Below are positions 6,387 through 8,640 of a stretch of DNA of 8,640 nt, piece after piece. The notes below the pieces were generated by a model that was given only the letters and a program-made list of their open reading frames with translations, did no database searches and was not told the origin of the DNA. Position 1 is the stretch's first letter. The number at the start of each line of letters is the position of its first letter. Origin of the DNA: Acetobacteraceae bacterium (lineage in GTDB: Bacteria > Pseudomonadota > Alphaproteobacteria > Acetobacterales > Acetobacteraceae); assembly GCA_027489135.1 (NCBI GenBank), contig JAIYAI010000278.1, positions 1 through 8,640 of the forward strand. Reading direction: 5' to 3'. The position numbers were made by a program, and so were the translations under genes.

Positions 6387-6893
6387 GTGGGGGACCCTGC
6401 GCCGGGGGCGCCCGGGAACCGGCCCGGGGCGCCGCCGGCGGGGACGCCGCGCCTGGAGCTGCGCCAGCTCGGCTCACGCCAGGCCGCGATCGGCGTGGCG
6501 CTGCAATTCCTGTCCCGGCGGGAGCCGTTCCGTCATTTCGTCACCGGAACCCTGGTGCCGACCGTCGCAGGCCAGGTGCTGCGCGGCCATTACCTGCTGG
6601 CGCTCGATGGGCGGCGGGTCGCCGGGTACCTGGGTTGGGCGCTCTATGACCGGCAGGACGCACTGGCCTTCGCGCGCACCGGCACGGCACCGCCCGAGGA
6701 TCGCTGCCGAGGGAAGGACGTGGTGTGGCTGCTGAGCGTCGCGGCGACGGAACGCGCGGCGCTGGACCTCATGCTGGCCGAGGGTCGCCGGCGCTATGCC
6801 GGGCTGCGGGTGATGGGCGTGCGCCACAAGCCGGGCGGGAAGGCCGTCCTCTTCGACCAGCCGATCCGGGCAGGGCGGTCTCGGCCGGAGTAG
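6387..6893 (+). CDS. Putative HlyC-like RTX-activating lysine acyltransferase
   Basis: A 168-aa protein 14 nt downstream of the RTX gene, with GGGAG (6375-6379) placed 7 nt before the GTG, so the two are almost certainly co-transcribed. HlyC-family enzymes move a fatty acyl group from acyl-ACP to lysines of RTX toxins in the cytosol. By eye, resemblance to E. coli HlyC includes PFRHF (47-51, like PLHRNW around catalytic His23), LVP...GQ (56-63), YLLALDGRRVAGYLGWAL (69-86, like YALLTRDNYPVAYCSWAN), an ED...G...W segment (104-114) and GVRHKPGGK...F near the end. H50 is the candidate catalytic His. At the position of HlyC Asp92 I align Ser117, so the dyad seems incomplete or the alignment is off. 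The first 20 residues are Pro/Gly/Ala-rich and look like an added tail. It could instead be another GNAT-fold protein; a moderate call relying partly on context. Confidence 0.55.
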   Translation: MGDPAPGAPGNRPGAPPAGTPRLELRQLGSRQAAIGVALQFLSRREPFRHFVTGTLVPTVAGQVLRGHYLLALDGRRVAGYLGWALYDRQDALAFARTGTAPPEDRCRGKDVVWLLSVAATERAALDLMLAEGRRRYAGLRVMGVRHKPGGKAVLFDQPIRAGRSRPE

Positions 6894-6913
6894 GCGGCCG
6901 GTCCGGCGCGGCT

Positions 6914-6943
6914 TTGCCCACAGGTCTGTTTCCCGCATAAGAT
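6914..6943 (+). promoter_or_regulatory. Weak candidate promoter for the cyclase gene
   Basis: TTGCCC (6914-6919) and TAAGAT (6938-6943) are 18 nt apart, each matching 4 of 6 sigma-70 consensus bases, inside the only AT-rich island of this spacer. If real, the leader to the ATG at 7100 would be about 150 nt. The match alone could arise by chance. Confidence 0.25.
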
Positions 6944-6963
6944 ACATTATGGAAAATACGTGG

Positions 6964-6985
6964 GCTGGGGATAAGCTGGGGAAAA
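6964..6985 (+). repeat. Tandem 11-nt repeat GCTGGGGA(TAA/AAA)
   Basis: GCTGGGGATAA (6964-6974) is followed directly by GCTGGGGAAAA (6975-6985): two head-to-tail copies at one-helical-turn spacing, upstream of the cyclase gene. TGGGGATAA (6966-6974) differs from the DnaA-box complement TGTGGATAA at one base. It may be a binding site for a regulator or DnaA. Confidence 0.5.
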
Positions 6986-7099
6986 GTCGTCGGGCGGCCG
7001 GCGCCGGCAACCGCCATCCCGCGGCACCGCGCATCCCGGCGACCGCGGGGTCCGTATTGGCTAGACTTCGCCCCGACCCAGCCCCGGACGCCTCGGCGC

Positions 7100-8640
7100 A
7101 TGATCCGCAGTCTTCACCTGGCCTCTGGCCTCATTCTGTTCTCCTACCTCCTGCTACATTTCGTGAACCACGCGCTGATGCTGGCTTCCATCGCCACGGC
7201 CGACGCCTTCCTGAGCGTGATCCATCGCTGGCTTGTCTGGCCGCCCGTCACGGCGCTGCTGCTGGGGGCCATTGCGACCCATGTGGCCTTGGCGCTGCTC
7301 ACGCTCTGGCGCCGCCGCACCCTGCGGCTGACACCCTACGAGGCGCTGCAATACGGCCTCGGCTTCGCCATGCCGCTGGCGCTGGTGCCGCATGTGGCCA
7401 ACACCCGCATCGCCGACACGGTCTACGCCCAGAACTGGGGCTACTACCGCAACATGCTCCCGGTATTCTGGGAGTTGCAACCAAACCAGGCGCTGGTGCA
7501 GGGCGCGCTGCTGCTGGGCGCCTGGGTGCATGCCTGCCTCGGCCTCAATGCCTGGATGCGCCTCAAGCCCTGGTTCCCGCGCGCCCGTCCGGCCCTGGTC
7601 GCGGCCGCGCTGCTGCTGCCGACTCTGGCCTTCGCCGGCTTCCTCGCGGGCGGGCAGGAGGCGCGGCTGCGCTTCGCGCTCGACCCGGGTTTCGTTGCAC
7701 GGCTGCAGGCCGACCAGCCCCCTCTCCCGGTGCGCGACGCGGTGTCGAACCAGGCGGACCTGCTGCTGGCGGGACTCGCGCTGGCGCTGGTCGGCGTGCT
7801 GGCGGCGCGGCTGGTGCGCGACCTGGTGCGGCGGCGCCAGGGCCGGGTGCGCGTCACCTATCCGGACGGTCGGGCCATCGCCGTGCCGCGCGGCTTTTCC
7901 GTACTCGAGGCCTCCTGGCTGCTCGGCATTCCGCACGCCTCGGTCTGCGGTGGGCGCGGGCGCTGCTCGACCTGCCGGATCCGGGTGGCCGGCGCCGCCC
8001 CGCCCGCTTCGCCCCTGCCCGCCCCCGCCGGCCCTGAGGCCCGGGTGCTGGATCGCATCCATGCGCCGCCCGATGTCCGCCTGGCCTGCCAGTTCCGACC
8101 CGCCGCGCCGGTAAGCGTGACGCCGCTGCTCGACCCCGGGCTGCCGCCGCGGTCGCTGCTGCGCTTCCGCCAGCCGCAGATGCTGGGGGAGGAACGGGTC
8201 GTGGCGATCCTCTTCGCCGACCTCCGCGGCTTCACCCGGCTGTCGGAGCACCGCCTGCCCTTCGACGTGGTGGCGCTGCTGAACCGCTACTTCCGCGCCA
8301 TGGGCGAGGCGGTGGAAGCCGCCGGGGGACGGGTCGACAAGTTCATCGGCGACGGGGTGATGGCGCTGTTCGGCGCCGGGGCGCGCGCGGGCGAGGCGAT
8401 GCCCGACGAGGCCGCGGATGCGCGCATCGCGGCGCGGGCGGCGCTGGACGGCGCGGCGCGGATGTCGGCGGCGCTGGCCGACCTCAACCGCAGCGTGATG
8501 GCGGAGCTGGGCGAACCCTTGCGCATCGGCATCGGCATCCATCTCGGCCCGGTGATCCTGGGCGCGATGGGGCATGGGCGAACGGTGACGGCGACGGCGA
8601 TCGGCGATGCGGTGAACACGGCAAGCCGGCTGGAGGCGGC
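7100..8640 (+). CDS. Membrane class III adenylate cyclase with SdhC-like anchor and [2Fe-2S] domain (3' end outside window)
   Basis: The frame stays open from ATG 7100 to the window edge (513 full codons). Residues 1-240 carry six hydrophobic segments (about 5-30, 47-70, 83-100, 131-152, 165-185, 219-240), the first four bearing histidines (H20/H24, H61, H98, H144), as in the SDH-like diheme-b anchor described for Sinorhizobium meliloti CyaC. Residues 249-345 are a ferredoxin-like domain with C283-x5-C289-x2-C292 and C330, the plant-type [2Fe-2S] ligand set. The catalytic domain starts near 365: metal-binding D374 (FADLRGFT) and D418 (FIGDG), Lys414 and Thr499 at purine-selecting positions (Lys/Thr fits ATP, as in cyanobacterial CyaC), and N506 and R510 as transition-state residues. 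It should make cAMP in response to membrane quinone/redox state. No strong RBS is seen; the start is chosen from the helix-1 position. Cyclase and Fe-S calls are firm; heme binding is inferred. Confidence 0.9.
   Translation, partial: MIRSLHLASGLILFSYLLLHFVNHALMLASIATADAFLSVIHRWLVWPPVTALLLGAIATHVALALLTLWRRRTLRLTPYEALQYGLGFAMPLALVPHVANTRIADTVYAQNWGYYRNMLPVFWELQPNQALVQGALLLGAWVHACLGLNAWMRLKPWFPRARPALVAAALLLPTLAFAGFLAGGQEARLRFALDPGFVARLQADQPPLPVRDAVSNQADLLLAGLALALVGVLAARLVRDLVRRRQGRVRVTYPDGRAIAVPRGFSVLEASWLLGIPHASVCGGRGRCSTCRIRVAGAAPPASPLPAPAGPEARVLDRIHAPPDVRLACQFRPAAPVSVTPLLDPGLPPRSLLRFRQPQMLGEERVVAILFADLRGFTRLSEHRLPFDVVALLNRYFRAMGEAVEAAGGRVDKFIGDGVMALFGAGARAGEAMPDEAADARIAARAALDGAARMSAALADLNRSVMAELGEPLRIGIGIHLGPVILGAMGHGRTVTATAIGDAVNTASRLEA

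Larger units (their letters stand above)
6894..7099. other. Intergenic region upstream of the cyclase gene
   Basis: This 206-nt spacer has a marked AT-rich island at about 6925-6990. It contains a weak hairpin across the upstream stop (GCCGGA 6884-6889 with TCCGGC 6902-6907, 12-nt loop), a possible promoter and a tandem 11-nt repeat. No small gene is supported. The cyclase start has no strong Shine-Dalgarno. Confidence 0.5.

Noticed and set aside
3685..6477. A 930-codon open frame on the minus strand opposite the RTX gene
   Set aside because: Its Val/Ala/Arg-rich repeats mirror the RTX Gly/Asp codons in antisense; it also runs through the divergent spacer, and no domain or RBS is seen.
6949..8037. 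A 362-codon plus-strand frame overlapping the cyclase gene
   Set aside because: It is an Arg/Ala/Pro-rich out-of-frame reading; the frame from 7100 has membrane helices, an Fe-S motif and cyclase motifs.
7154..8575. A 473-codon minus-strand frame opposite the cyclase
   Set aside because: His/Arg/Gln-rich low-complexity antisense of a Leu/Ala-rich membrane protein, with no recognisable domain.

Overview
The window is GC-rich DNA (often GC or GCG at third codon positions) with Shine-Dalgarno-like leaders. Its gene set fits a free-living alphaproteobacterium, probably Rhodospirillales/Acetobacteraceae-like. This rests on the hflX...mazG neighbourhood common in Alphaproteobacteria, the Tat-dependent exported enzyme with a Cys-rich leader, and a CyaC-like membrane cyclase. 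The taxonomic guess is inference from gene content, not a database result.

Layout. (1) 1-747: C-terminal part of the ribosome-associated GTPase HflX, running in from the left edge. (2) 748-1045: non-coding, with two consecutive imperfect hairpins that look like a dispersed intergenic repeat. (3) 1046-2524: two same-strand genes, a Tat-exported beta-carbonic-anhydrase-like protein and an inositol-monophosphatase-family phosphatase, 36 nt apart. (4) 2525-2866: a 342-nt, locally AT-richer intergenic region between convergent genes, with several small hairpins and a candidate mazG terminator. (5) 2867-3688 (minus): MazG nucleotide pyrophosphohydrolase. (6) 3913-6893: a two-gene unit encoding an 819-aa RTX calcium-binding protein with a serralysin-type (M10_C) secretion end and no recognisable effector domain, followed 14 nt later by a short protein that resembles HlyC-type RTX-activating lysine acyltransferases. 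(7) 7100 to the right edge: an incomplete class III adenylate cyclase with a six-helix, histidine-bearing SdhC-like membrane anchor, a [2Fe-2S] ferredoxin domain and a cyclase catalytic domain.

How the genes may work together. HflX (ribosome rescue/stress) and MazG (house-cleaning of NTPs) are housekeeping and stress functions; the carbonic anhydrase and phosphatase lie between them. The RTX protein and HlyC-like enzyme form the accessory part: a presumed type I secretion substrate and a possible modifier. The ABC/MFP/TolC exporter is not in the window. The cyclase probably couples quinone/redox state, through heme and an Fe-S cluster, to cAMP output.

The two most interesting items are (a) an RTX protein with no visible pore-forming domain paired with an acyltransferase-like gene that lacks the aligned catalytic Asp, with a repeated Gly-Lys-Val lysine in three of the five spacer modules, and (b) the heme-anchor/[2Fe-2S]/cyclase fusion.
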